Source: an uncultured Alphaproteobacteria bacterium
GTDB lineage: Bacteria > Pseudomonadota > Alphaproteobacteria > UBA8366 > GCA-2717185
Assembly (NCBI GenBank): GCA_943788635.1
Contig: CALSRA010000013.1
Coordinates: 144,926-208,925, forward strand
Reading direction: 5' to 3'
Length of the DNA stretch: 64,000 nucleotides
Under the pieces are notes generated by a model. The model had not been told where the DNA came from and searched no databases. It saw nothing but the letters and a program-made list of their open reading frames with translations. Position 1 is the stretch's first letter. Each line of letters starts with the position of its first letter. This document shows, piece by piece, positions 34,545 through 43,433 of this stretch. Made by a program: the position numbers and the translations under genes.

Positions 34545-36838
34545 TACGCTGCACTCCCCTTGGCATTGGCGATGGCGCGCCAGGTAATTTCGGGCGATGC
34601 CGGGCCATCGTACCCCTTCAGCCCATAGGCGGCCAACGCATCCATCACCGCATTGGCCACGGCCGGAAAACCTGCAATCGCCCCCGCCTCACCGCTGCCC
34701 TTCACGCCCAATGGATTTGTCGCACTGGGCACGCCGTTGAAGACCACGTCATAGGATGGCACATCGCCAGCGCGCGGCATGCTGTAATCCATGAAGGAAC
34801 CGGATACCAACTGCCCGCTGGCCGGGTCATAGGACCCGCGTTCCATCAGGGCCTGCCCGATACCCTGGGTAATCGCACCATGCACCTGCCCCGACACCAC
34901 CATCGGATTGATGATCGTGCCATAATCATCTACGGCGGTATAGGCTTCGACCGTCACCGCGCCGGTTTCCGGGTCAACTTCCACTTCAGCCACATGGCAG
35001 CCATTGGGAAAGGTCAGCGCTTCGCGCGTGAAATCCTGCAGCCGGTCCAGCCCTTTGCCGTCCTCTTCCCGCGCATGCCGGGCGACTTCCATAATGCCAA
35101 GGCCCCGGTCGGTCCCCGCGATATCGAATCTTCCGTCGCGAAAAACGATATCCGCCTCTGCGGCTTCCAGCACCCGTGCCGCCGTGCGCTTGCCGCGCTC
35201 GACAATCCACTCCACCGCCTTGAAGGTCGCGGTGCCCCCCATATAGGTCGCCCGCGAACTGCCATGGCCCCCGCCCTTCGGGATCAGGTCCGTGTCGCCC
35301 TGCCGGTAACGGATGCGCTCGAACGGCACGCCCAGCAAATCCGACACAAGCTGCGGGAAGGTCGTTTCATGCCCCTGCCCGATAGATTGCGTCCCTGTGG
35401 TGAAGGTTACGTAATCATCCTCCCCAAAGCGCAGTTCGACATGTTCTTCCGGCACACCGAAGGTGCCTTTCATATGGTAGGCGAAGCCAAGGCCACGGCA
35501 CCGCCCGCGCGATTCCGCATCGCGCAGCCGCGCATCAAACCCTTCGCGCGCCTTTGCAATCGCCGCGTCGAAATTTTCCGGAAACTTGCCGCTGTCGATT
35601 TCATGCCCCACAGCATTCGTATAGGGCCAGGCCCGCGCCAGGTTTCGGCGGCGCAATTCCACCCGGTCGAGCCCCATTTCAGCCGCCGCCCGGTCGATCA
35701 GCCGTTCGGTAATATTGGCGGATTCAGCGAAGCCCGGCCCGCGCGACACACCGACGGGCACGGTATTGCTGAACCCCGCGCCGATATCCAGAAGCACTGC
35801 CGGGATGGTGTACGGACCGCCGGGCAGGGTCGCATATTGTTCGGTATGCAGCCGTCCGATACTCCCCGATAGATACGCCCCGAGATTCCCCCAGCCGGCG
35901 ATATGCAGCGCCAGAAAATTACCGTCGGCGTCCAGCGCCAGGGCCGCTTCGGCCGTATGGTCGCGCGCCTGATGGTCGGAAACAAAGCCCTCGCTGCGCC
36001 CGTTGATCCATTTGACCGGGCGGCCGGTGGCACGCGCCGCCCAGGGCAGCAGAACATGTTCGGGATAAATGAAATTCTTCACACCGAAGCCCCCGCCCAC
36101 ATCGGGAGCAACAAATCGTACCCGGGACGGTTCAACGCCTAGTGACATCGCGGCCCGGTCCCGCGCCATATGAATACTTTGCGCCGAAAGATACATCGTG
36201 TACCGGCTGGACGCTTCGTCATAAACGCCAATCGCGCCGCGCGGTTCCATCGAATTGGTGATGATCCGGTGATTGTGGATGTTCAGTTTCGTGACATGTG
36301 CGGCGCTCGCCATCGCAGCCGCCACCCCGGCCGGGTCACCGGTCTGCCATTGCAGGCATATATTGGCCGGATCGGCGGCAATGGCCGATTGGACATCCGT
36401 TACCGCCGGCAGCGCATTGTAATCAACCCACAGGGTCTCCGCCGCATCCAGCGCCTGGTCCCGCGTTTCAGCGACGACAACGGCAACCGGCTCCCCCGCA
36501 TAGCGCACACGGTCAATGGCCAGCGGATACTGTGTCGGAAAGACAAAGGGTTTGTTGTTGTAGACATTGACCTGCTCGTAAGGCTGCAGCGGCTGGATCC
36601 CTGCCGCCGCCTGATCCGCCCCGGTCAGGATTGTCAGCACGCCGGGCAAAGCCAATGCCTCGGCGCTATCGATTCCGGCTATTTCCGCATGCGCATGCGG
36701 CGAACGAACGATCACCGCATGAACCATGCCGTCCAGCACCATGTCGTCGATATAGCAGCCCTTGCCAGTCAGAAAGCGGGTGTCTTCGGTACGCCGGGGC
36801 GTATCGCCGATTTTCAGTCGCGTCATGGCAGGGTCCAT
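34544..36838 (-). CDS. Molybdopterin-binding large subunit of a xanthine dehydrogenase-family hydroxylase
   Basis: 764 aa, typical for CoxL/CutL-type subunits. Features: RRTEDTRFLTGKGCYIDDMV at the N-terminus, VAPDVGGGFGVKN and VGVSRGPGFAESA around the cofactor, TTGTQSIGQGHETTFPQLVS, and KGSGEAGAIAG with the catalytic Glu. The form I CO dehydrogenase motif AYRCSFR is absent, so this is not a true CO dehydrogenase. The small 2Fe-2S and medium FAD subunits are not encoded next to it, which is unusual. ATG 36826 is an alternative start. It lies 3 bp after the CoA-transferase stop. Confidence 0.9.
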   Translation of the reverse strand: MDPAMTRLKIGDTPRRTEDTRFLTGKGCYIDDMVLDGMVHAVIVRSPHAHAEIAGIDSAEALALPGVLTILTGADQAAAGIQPLQPYEQVNVYNNKPFVFPTQYPLAIDRVRYAGEPVAVVVAETRDQALDAAETLWVDYNALPAVTDVQSAIAADPANICLQWQTGDPAGVAAAMASAAHVTKLNIHNHRIITNSMEPRGAIGVYDEASSRYTMYLSAQSIHMARDRAAMSLGVEPSRVRFVAPDVGGGFGVKNFIYPEHVLLPWAARATGRPVKWINGRSEGFVSDHQARDHTAEAALALDADGNFLALHIAGWGNLGAYLSGSIGRLHTEQYATLPGGPYTIPAVLLDIGAGFSNTVPVGVSRGPGFAESANITERLIDRAAAEMGLDRVELRRRNLARAWPYTNAVGHEIDSGKFPENFDAAIAKAREGFDARLRDAESRGRCRGLGFAYHMKGTFGVPEEHVELRFGEDDYVTFTTGTQSIGQGHETTFPQLVSDLLGVPFERIRYRQGDTDLIPKGGGHGSSRATYMGGTATFKAVEWIVERGKRTAARVLEAAEADIVFRDGRFDIAGTDRGLGIMEVARHAREEDGKGLDRLQDFTREALTFPNGCHVAEVEVDPETGAVTVEAYTAVDDYGTIINPMVVSGQVHGAITQGIGQALMERGSYDPASGQLVSGSFMDYSMPRAGDVPSYDVVFNGVPSATNPLGVKGSGEAGAIAGFPAVANAVMDALAAYGLKGYDGPASPEITWRAIANAKGSAA

Positions 36839-36841
36839 TTC

Positions 36842-37990
36842 CTAGCGATTCTGGACAAAGTCGAACAATAGCTGGTTATCCGCGCCCAGCTTTGGTGCCG
36901 GTTTTCCAAACCCGGGGCGTTCGCCATCGATGGAAACCGGCAGGCCGACGAGGTTGAAATCCACCTCGGCGCTTGACTGCACCATGCCGGTCGCAATCGT
37001 CTGGGCATGCTTCATCACCTCATCGAGGTCCTGGATCGGCGCATTGGGAATGCCCGCCGCATCCAGCAGGGTTGCCCATTCGGCGCGGCTTTTGCCGGCG
37101 ACGGCGACGCCGATCGATTCACTGAGCGACGCCTCGTTTTCCATCCGGTCACTCACCGTTCCATATCGGGGATCGGTCGCCAGCTCCGGCAGGCCCAGCA
37201 CCTCGCACAGCCGGACAAACTGGGCGTCCACCGCGGTTGTGATCACCAGTAACCCGTCAGACACCTGATAGGCATTGTTCGGCGCGACCAGCGGCCCGCG
37301 TAATCCACTGCGGCCCGGTACCGCGCCACCGGCCAGCATCTGCGCCATCGGCATAAGCATCATGTTCAGTGCCGATTCGAACAGCGATGCATCGACGACA
37401 CCCCCCCTGCCCGTATTCACCCGGCGCAACAGCGCCGCCTGAATACCGATGGTCGCCCAGGTCGCGGTTGCGATATCGACAATCGAAACGCCGACCCGGC
37501 TGGGCGGGCGATCCGCCTCCCCCGTGACGCTGACGATGCCGGCAAACGCCTGTATCAGCGGATCGTATCCCGCCAGATCCTTCAGCGGTCCCGCATGGCC
37601 AAACCCGGTAATATTGCAGTAGATCAGCCGGGGCGCCGCCGCACACAGGGCCGTCGCACCAAGGCCCAGTTTCTCCATTCCGCCGGGTCGTGTATTCTGG
37701 ACCAGCACATCCGCCTTCTCCGTGATGAACCGGAACAGCGCTTCCTTCTGATCTTCATCCCGCAGATCAACCGTGACGGATTTCTTGCCGCGATTCAGTG
37801 CCTGAAACGGCGCCGGCATGCCGTCCACATATGGCCGCGGCCATTTCCGGACCGGGTCACCGCCATTGGCCGGCTCGAACTTGATGACCTCCGCCCCAAG
37901 TTCCCCCAGAATCCGCGCGGTAAACGGCCCGGCGATTGTATTGCCAAATTCGACGACGGTTATACCGGCTAGCGGGGATTGTTGTTCCAT
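36842..37990 (-). CDS. CaiB/BaiF family (class III) CoA-transferase
   Basis: 382 aa. Class III transferases move CoA between acids such as formyl, carnitine, benzylsuccinate or mesaconate. Family segments: AGITVVEFGNTIAGPFTARI, LGELGAEVIKFEP, GKKSVTVDLRDEDQKEALF, ADVLVQNTRPGGMEKLGL and AGYDPLIQAFAGIVSVTGE. The catalytic Asp is expected in the segment LIQAFAGI-GYDP. It heads the reverse operon and would activate the acid that the hydroxylase and dioxygenase produce or use. Confidence 0.92.
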   Translation of the reverse strand: MEQQSPLAGITVVEFGNTIAGPFTARILGELGAEVIKFEPANGGDPVRKWPRPYVDGMPAPFQALNRGKKSVTVDLRDEDQKEALFRFITEKADVLVQNTRPGGMEKLGLGATALCAAAPRLIYCNITGFGHAGPLKDLAGYDPLIQAFAGIVSVTGEADRPPSRVGVSIVDIATATWATIGIQAALLRRVNTGRGGVVDASLFESALNMMLMPMAQMLAGGAVPGRSGLRGPLVAPNNAYQVSDGLLVITTAVDAQFVRLCEVLGLPELATDPRYGTVSDRMENEASLSESIGVAVAGKSRAEWATLLDAAGIPNAPIQDLDEVMKHAQTIATGMVQSSAEVDFNLVGLPVSIDGERPGFGKPAPKLGADNQLLFDFVQNR

Positions 37991-38258
37991 GACCTACTCG
38001 ATACTCATACAAAACTGAAGGCCGACACCATGCCGCGCCACGCCCGAACGGGCAAGTCGAAGCAGGCAAGAAACCGCCAGCAGTGAGCGATCTTTCAGGA
38101 AGACCTGCGACCCTGAGTAAGTTTCCCCTGTCCAGACACAATTGCAGCGCTTTCAAATCGACATATGCAAAAAACACCGTCGTCATTGCGTCGCGAAGCG
38201 GCATCCGTTTCAATAAGATGCGTTTCAGCGGACTTATAATAATCGACGGGCATGCGAA
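37991..38258. other. Divergent intergenic region, 268 bp
   Basis: It lies between the CoA-transferase operon (reverse) and the MBL hydrolase (forward) and must hold promoters for both. Nothing larger than an 18-codon frame is seen, and no clear palindrome or riboswitch-like structure. Confidence 0.35.
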
Positions 38259-38921
38259 ATGAATGACAAGCCGATGGGGGTCGCCGTCATACCGGTCACA
38301 CCCTACCAGCAGAATTGCTCCATCATCTGGTGCACGAAGACCATGAAAGGTGCCGTCGTCGATCCGGGCGGCGAGCTGGACCGTATCCTCATGGCTGTCG
38401 AAGAAGCCGGGGTGACGCTGGAGAAAATCCTGATCACCCATGCCCACCGCGACCATGCGGGCGCGACGGCAGAACTTTCGGAAAAATTCGACCTGCCCAT
38501 CGAAGGACCGCAGAAGGAAGATCAGTTCTGGATAGACAAGCTGGCCGGTTACGGCCCGGAACCCGGCTTCGGCCAGTCCCGGCCCTTCACCCCGACCCGC
38601 TGGCTGGAAGGCCACGATACGGTCACCCTTGGCGAATTGACACTGGACGTGCGCCACTGCCCGGGGCACACGCCGGGGCATGTCATTTTCTTCCACGAAG
38701 GTTCACGGCTGGCCATTGTCGGCGACGTGATCTTCCGGCGCAGCGTCGGCCGCAGCGATTTCCCGCGCGGCGACGCGGCAACGCTGGTGCGCTCCATCAC
38801 CCAGGAATTGTGGCCGCTGGGCGATGATGTCGTCTTTCTGCCGGGGCATGGGCAGCTTTCCACCTTCGGGCAGGAACGGCAGGACAATCCCTATGTCGCG
38901 GATTCGGTCCTGGCGGGATAG
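38259..38921 (+). CDS. MBL-fold metallo-hydrolase, glyoxalase II-like
   Basis: 220 aa. The binuclear metal motif is complete: THAHRDHAGA (HxHxDH), HCPGHTPGHV, VGDVIFRRSVGRSDFPRGD and LPGHGQLSTFG. Length and the GRSDFPRGD segment match the YcbL/glyoxalase II-like group, which hydrolyses thioesters such as S-lactoylglutathione. No signal peptide. Confidence 0.9.
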   Translation: MNDKPMGVAVIPVTPYQQNCSIIWCTKTMKGAVVDPGGELDRILMAVEEAGVTLEKILITHAHRDHAGATAELSEKFDLPIEGPQKEDQFWIDKLAGYGPEPGFGQSRPFTPTRWLEGHDTVTLGELTLDVRHCPGHTPGHVIFFHEGSRLAIVGDVIFRRSVGRSDFPRGDAATLVRSITQELWPLGDDVVFLPGHGQLSTFGQERQDNPYVADSVLAG

Positions 38922-39041
38922 GCGCTTCACCCCAGAAGGCCCGTTTTCCGGAAGGCACACGAACCGGCAATATTGACGCGCGCAGTGCGGTAGCTCTAGG
39001 CTTTGAGGGATCGTAATTCGCGAACCCGGGAGGCACGCGCC

Positions 39042-40058
39042 ATGGCAACACCCCAGCAGGTCCTCGACCTGACCGAAACGGAAAGCACCGACCAGCGCCC
39101 CGATGGCGCCTTTACCAATGCCAAGGCCTGGAAAAGCGGCGATATTTCGGCGGATGACTGGACCGTAAAGGTCAATGCCGCCGCCGCCCGCGAGTTGGAA
39201 GACGCTGTCGCCCTGATCCGCAGGCAGGTACTACCGGTCCATATGCTGGACCCGCGCGATTTCGAATTTGACGCCTGCAGCGCCATGATGGCCGAGGCCC
39301 GCCGCCTGATCGACGACGGGCATGGGTTCGCCATCATCGACCGGTTGGCGCTGGACAACTGGACCGAAGAAGAGGGGCGCGCCATGTATTGGCTGCTGGC
39401 CCGCGCCTTTTCCAAGGTCGTGGCGCAAAACGCCTATGGCGAGATTTTCCGTGAAATCCGCGACGAAGGCGTGCCGTCATACATGCCCGGGGTCGATGGC
39501 GCGCTGACCCAGTCGGGCCTGAATTTCCACCAGGACAACAGCGGCAACCGCAACATGCCCAATTACACCGGGCTGATGACCCTGCACACGCCCAAAGAAG
39601 GCGGGATGAGTCAGTATTGCACGCTGTATTCGCTGTATAACGCGATGCTGGAGGATGCACCGGTGCAGCTGGAGCGGCTGTTCGAGCCTTTCTACCATGA
39701 CCGGCTGAATATCCAGTCGCCGGGGGAAGCCGCCGTGCTACGTGCACCGGCATTGCGCTATGACGGCGAGCGGCTGACCGGGCGTTATTCGACGACGAAA
39801 ATCCCTGCCGGATATAACCGGGCCGGCGAGGAAATGGACAATCTGTCCCGGGATTCACTGGCGACCGCGATGTCCGTGATCCGCGACCGGAAGCTGGCGG
39901 CGGAATATATGCTGGAGCGCGGTCAGATCGTCTTCATCAACAACCGCGAGGGCCTGCATCACCGCGAACCCTATACGGATGGCGAAACGGTCGAAGATAC
40001 GCGGCATCTGGTGCGGCTGTGGTTCCGCAATGAAGGCCGCCCCTTCTTCGACGGTTAA
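39042..40058 (+). CDS. TauD/TfdA-like Fe(II)/2-oxoglutarate dioxygenase, divergent
   Basis: 338 aa from ATG 39042, nine bases after GGGAGG. It is a more distant member: the iron pair is FHQDNSG (His-x-Asp) and the distal His is in NREGLHHREPY, with the 2-oxoglutarate Arg in RHLVRLWFRN. RDEGVPSYMPG and MLERGQIVFINNRE resemble the TauD-domain proteins that act on small carboxylates or betaines. Substrate unknown. It stands between the MBL gene and the convergent cysteine desulfurase. Confidence 0.85.
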   Translation: MATPQQVLDLTETESTDQRPDGAFTNAKAWKSGDISADDWTVKVNAAAARELEDAVALIRRQVLPVHMLDPRDFEFDACSAMMAEARRLIDDGHGFAIIDRLALDNWTEEEGRAMYWLLARAFSKVVAQNAYGEIFREIRDEGVPSYMPGVDGALTQSGLNFHQDNSGNRNMPNYTGLMTLHTPKEGGMSQYCTLYSLYNAMLEDAPVQLERLFEPFYHDRLNIQSPGEAAVLRAPALRYDGERLTGRYSTTKIPAGYNRAGEEMDNLSRDSLATAMSVIRDRKLAAEYMLERGQIVFINNREGLHHREPYTDGETVEDTRHLVRLWFRNEGRPFFDG

Positions 40059-41170
40059 TCACCGACAGCGGCGGCAACAGCCTTTACAACAGTATCGATT
40101 TCAGCGGCCGTCGTCGGACGGCCAAGGCTGAACCGAACCGTCCCCGCGCCAACGGAATCCGAAACGCCCATTGCCTGCAAGACGGATGATACCGTCACCG
40201 TCCCTTCATGGCAGGCGGAACCGGTCGTCGCCGCAATTTCCGGCATGCGGTCAAGAATCTCGCTGCCGATCTGCCCCTCGAAGGAAACATTCAGGGTATT
40301 TGGCAACCGGTGTTCGGGATGCCCGTTCAGGTGCAGGCGATTGCCATAGCGTTCCAGTAACCGGCGGTGCAGATCGTCCCGCAATTCCTGCACCCGGTTC
40401 ATCGGGCCCAGGTCACGCGCCAGCCGGCAGGCCATGCCCAGCGCCGATGCCAGCATGGCGCTTTCGGTCCCCGCACGGCGACCGGCCTGATGGTCGGCGC
40501 CGTGGATCAGCGGTTCGAGGGTCACACCGTCACGGATATACAGCGCGCCAACCCCTTTGGGCCCGTACATTTTTTGTGCCGCGATGGACAGCAGATCGAC
40601 ATCCAGCGCGGTAACGTCGACGGGAATTTTCCCGGCAGTCTGCGCCGCATCCAGATGCAGCAACACGCCCCTTTCCCGCGTGATCGCGGATAATTCGGGG
40701 ATCGGCTGGATCGAACCAACCTCGCCATTGGCATGCATCACACTGACCAGGATCGTCCGGACCGTGAGGGCGTCCCGCAGGGTGTCCGGGTCGACCATGC
40801 AGGTTTCATCCACCGGCAGGTAGGTCACCTCCGCGCCGAGTGTTTCCAGGAAGGCGCAGGTCGACAATGTCGAGGGATGCTCAACGCCGGTCGTGATGAT
40901 GTGGTTGCCCCTGTCGCGCCGCGCGAAGAACGCGCCCTTGAGGGCCTGGTTGATCGACTCGGTGCCGCCACTGGTGAAGACCACCTCACCCGGCGCGCAA
41001 CCGAACAGGGCGGCAACGTCGGCGCGCGCCGCCTCAATCGCCTCGCGCGCAGGGCGGCTGGCCCAGTGCAGTGCCGAAGGGTTGCCGAAGGGACCGTCGA
41101 GGAAACGGCGGATCGTATCCGCGACCTCCGGCGCCAGCGGCGTACTGCCGTTGTAATCGAGGTAGATCAT
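40055..41170 (-). CDS. Cysteine desulfurase family protein (NifS/IscS-like)
   Basis: 371 aa, PLP-dependent. It removes sulfur from cysteine for Fe-S clusters or thio-modification. Motifs: MIYLDYNGSTPLAPEV, FTSGGTESINQAL, HLDAAQTAGKIPVDV and the active-site Cys loop TTGSACHEGTVTVS. The PLP Lys occurs in SIAAQKMYGPKG; the residue before it is normally His (SxHK), here Gln. No iscU, iscA or nifU gene is next to it, so a housekeeping isc role is unlikely. The start overlaps the quinone reductase stop by 4 bp. Confidence 0.9.
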   Translation of the reverse strand: MIYLDYNGSTPLAPEVADTIRRFLDGPFGNPSALHWASRPAREAIEAARADVAALFGCAPGEVVFTSGGTESINQALKGAFFARRDRGNHIITTGVEHPSTLSTCAFLETLGAEVTYLPVDETCMVDPDTLRDALTVRTILVSVMHANGEVGSIQPIPELSAITRERGVLLHLDAAQTAGKIPVDVTALDVDLLSIAAQKMYGPKGVGALYIRDGVTLEPLIHGADHQAGRRAGTESAMLASALGMACRLARDLGPMNRVQELRDDLHRRLLERYGNRLHLNGHPEHRLPNTLNVSFEGQIGSEILDRMPEIAATTGSACHEGTVTVSSVLQAMGVSDSVGAGTVRFSLGRPTTAAEIDTVVKAVAAAVGD

Positions 41171-42180
41171 GCGTCGTCCATCACGATGGCGACGCGGCCC
41201 AAGGCCTTGCGCGCCAGCACCGTGCTCATGGCGTCCTGGAACTTCTCCAGGGGGAAGACATGCGAGACCCGGGGTTTCAGCAGCCCTTGCTCGTACCAGG
41301 AGAACAGCTCGGCCATGCTGTCGCTCATCTGCTGGTCGTATTCATCCCGCATGTCGCGCGGGCTCCAGCCCATGTAGTAGCCGAGATTGAGGCCGCAGAC
41401 GGTGATGTTCTTGACCAGCAGGATATTGGCCGGGATCTGTTGAATGGTGCCGCCGGCGAAACCCACGGGCATGATCCGGCCCTCCGGCGCGATACAGCGC
41501 AGGGACTCGGCGAAAACCTCGCCGCCGACCGGATCATAGATGATATCAGCGCCGATCCCGTCGGTCAGCGCCAGCACTTCCTCGCGGAACCCGCCCTCGC
41601 GATAGTTAATGGTGTGATCGGCGCCATGCTCGGTGGCGATCGCGCGTTTCTCCTCCGAGCCCACGGTGGCGATGACCGTCGCGCCCTTGATCTTTGAGAT
41701 CTCGATCGCCGCGACACCGATGCCGCCCGCCGCTCCGTGGATCAGCACGGTCTTGCCGGGCCCGACCCCCAGCAGATGCGGCCAGATCAGCGCCGCGTAG
41801 GAGGTCGAGTATGAGTTGGTGAAGCAGATTGCCTTGTGAAACGGCAGGCTGTCCGGCAGCGCGAAGGTGTTGACCTCATGCGCGGTGCATTCCTCGGCCT
41901 GACCGCCCCAATCGAGCACCGCCGTCACCCGGTCTCCCACCTTGAAGCGGCTAACCTGGGCGCCGACCTCGGTGACGATCCCCGCCGCCTCGGTCCCCGG
42001 CGTGAAGGGCAGCGGCGGCTTGCGCTGATACTTGCCGGCGACCACCAGGCTGGTGGCGAAGCTCATCCCCGCCGCCTTTGTCGCAATGCGGACCTGCCCC
42101 GGCCCCAGTTCCGGAACCGGGCAATCGCGCAATTCCAGATTCTCGAAAGCCGTCCATTCCCGGACGAGAACACCACGCAT
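41167..42180 (-). CDS. NADPH:quinone oxidoreductase-like zinc-independent MDR protein
   Basis: 337 aa, medium-chain dehydrogenase/reductase fold. The Rossmann signature reads VLIHGAAGGIGVAAIEISK (GxxGGxG). FTPGTEAAGIVTEVG and IYDPVGGEVFAESLRCIAPE are typical of quinone oxidoreductases; the structural zinc Cys residues of alcohol dehydrogenases are absent. It overlaps the cysteine desulfurase start and follows the amino-acid oxidase by 20 bp. Confidence 0.9.
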   Translation of the reverse strand: MRGVLVREWTAFENLELRDCPVPELGPGQVRIATKAAGMSFATSLVVAGKYQRKPPLPFTPGTEAAGIVTEVGAQVSRFKVGDRVTAVLDWGGQAEECTAHEVNTFALPDSLPFHKAICFTNSYSTSYAALIWPHLLGVGPGKTVLIHGAAGGIGVAAIEISKIKGATVIATVGSEEKRAIATEHGADHTINYREGGFREEVLALTDGIGADIIYDPVGGEVFAESLRCIAPEGRIMPVGFAGGTIQQIPANILLVKNITVCGLNLGYYMGWSPRDMRDEYDQQMSDSMAELFSWYEQGLLKPRVSHVFPLEKFQDAMSTVLARKALGRVAIVMDDA

Positions 42181-42200
42181 ACGCTATTCCCTGTTTTGCT

Positions 42201-43433
42201 TCAGCCGATACGGTAGGGCGACAAGTCTACCCCCGGATCGCGCCCCGCCACCAGATCGGCCACGATGCGGCCGCTGACCGGTCCCATCGTCATGCCGACA
42301 TGCCCCCCACCAGCGGCAAGGAAGACGTTCGGATGCCCCGGCAACGCACCAAGATAGGGAACGCCACTTGGCGTCGACGGGCGAAAGCCCAGCCAGTTGC
42401 TTTGTTCGGTTGTCCGGAATCCTTTCACCGCATAGGCGACGTGATCGACCATGCGCCGCGCGCGGGTGAAATCCGGCGGCGCTTCATTGCCGCCCAGTTC
42501 CACCCCTGTGGTCAGGCGCAACCCGTGTTCCATCGGCGACAGGAAGACCGAATGATCGGCCAGCGCGACCGGACCGTTCAGCGTCGTTTCCGGGTGCGGC
42601 AACATGATGTGATAGCCGCGCTCGGTATCCAGCATGATACGGGTACCAAACTGCCGGACCAGTTTTGTAGACCAGGACCCCGCCGCAATGACGATGACAT
42701 CGGTTTCGTGCTCGCCGGTTTCGGTTCGCACCACGTTGTCGCCATGAAACCCCGTGACGGAATCCTTTACGACCGTACCGCCACCAGCGCGGAAAGCTTC
42801 GGCGAACCGCTGGACCAGCCGCCCCGGATGGCGCAGCGATGAATTGCCATCGAAATAGATGCCATGCGAAAATACCGGCGAGAGCGCCGGTTCGAGCTGG
42901 CGGATTTCATCCTCGGTCACCAGGCTGAACTGTCTGCCGCATTCGCGCATCACATCGATTTCAAATTCCGCCCCCGCGAAACTCCGGGCGTCGCGATAGA
43001 CTTTCAGCACGCCGCGCCGACTGATCAGCGCTTCGGCACCGGCCTGTTCGATCAGCGTGTCATAGGCCGCATGCGACACATCCAACAGCGCCGCTTTCGC
43101 CGCGGCATTGGTGCGCACCCGGTCCTCCCGGCTGTTCCGGACAAAACTGATCAACCAGGGCAACAGTTTCGGCAGGTAGGGCCAGCGGATCGATAATGGC
43201 CCATAGGGGTCCATCAGCATCTTCGGCACGCGCCCGGCGATGCCCGGCACGGCGGTGGGGATACAGCCGGCGATACTGATCACGCCGGAATTGCCCATGG
43301 AGCTGCCGGTGCCGAATTCGTCGCGTTCGAACAGGGTGACATCATGCCCATCGCGCTGCAGGAACAAGGCGGCGCTGACACCGGTTATGCCGCCGCCGAT
43401 GACAGCGGCCCGGCGTGGGCGGGGGTCGGTCAC
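42201..43433 (-). CDS. FAD-dependent oxidoreductase, D-amino-acid dehydrogenase (DadA)-like
   Basis: 410 aa. The FAD-binding dinucleotide motif opens the protein: AAVIGGGITGVSAALFLQRD followed by FERD. The C-terminal GFRPSTPSGVPYLGALPGHP and AAGGGHVGMTMGPVSGRIVA match DadA/glycine-oxidase enzymes. It likely oxidises D-amino acids or related amines and passes electrons to the quinone pool. The GTG start at 43433 overlaps the M3 peptidase stop by 4 bp. Confidence 0.9.
   Translation of the reverse strand: MTDPRPRRAAVIGGGITGVSAALFLQRDGHDVTLFERDEFGTGSSMGNSGVISIAGCIPTAVPGIAGRVPKMLMDPYGPLSIRWPYLPKLLPWLISFVRNSREDRVRTNAAAKAALLDVSHAAYDTLIEQAGAEALISRRGVLKVYRDARSFAGAEFEIDVMRECGRQFSLVTEDEIRQLEPALSPVFSHGIYFDGNSSLRHPGRLVQRFAEAFRAGGGTVVKDSVTGFHGDNVVRTETGEHETDVIVIAAGSWSTKLVRQFGTRIMLDTERGYHIMLPHPETTLNGPVALADHSVFLSPMEHGLRLTTGVELGGNEAPPDFTRARRMVDHVAYAVKGFRTTEQSNWLGFRPSTPSGVPYLGALPGHPNVFLAAGGGHVGMTMGPVSGRIVADLVAGRDPGVDLSPYRIG

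Noticed and set aside
34880..35872. 330-codon forward frame opposite the molybdopterin subunit
   Set aside because: Arg/His-rich antisense frame; no start site or family similarity.
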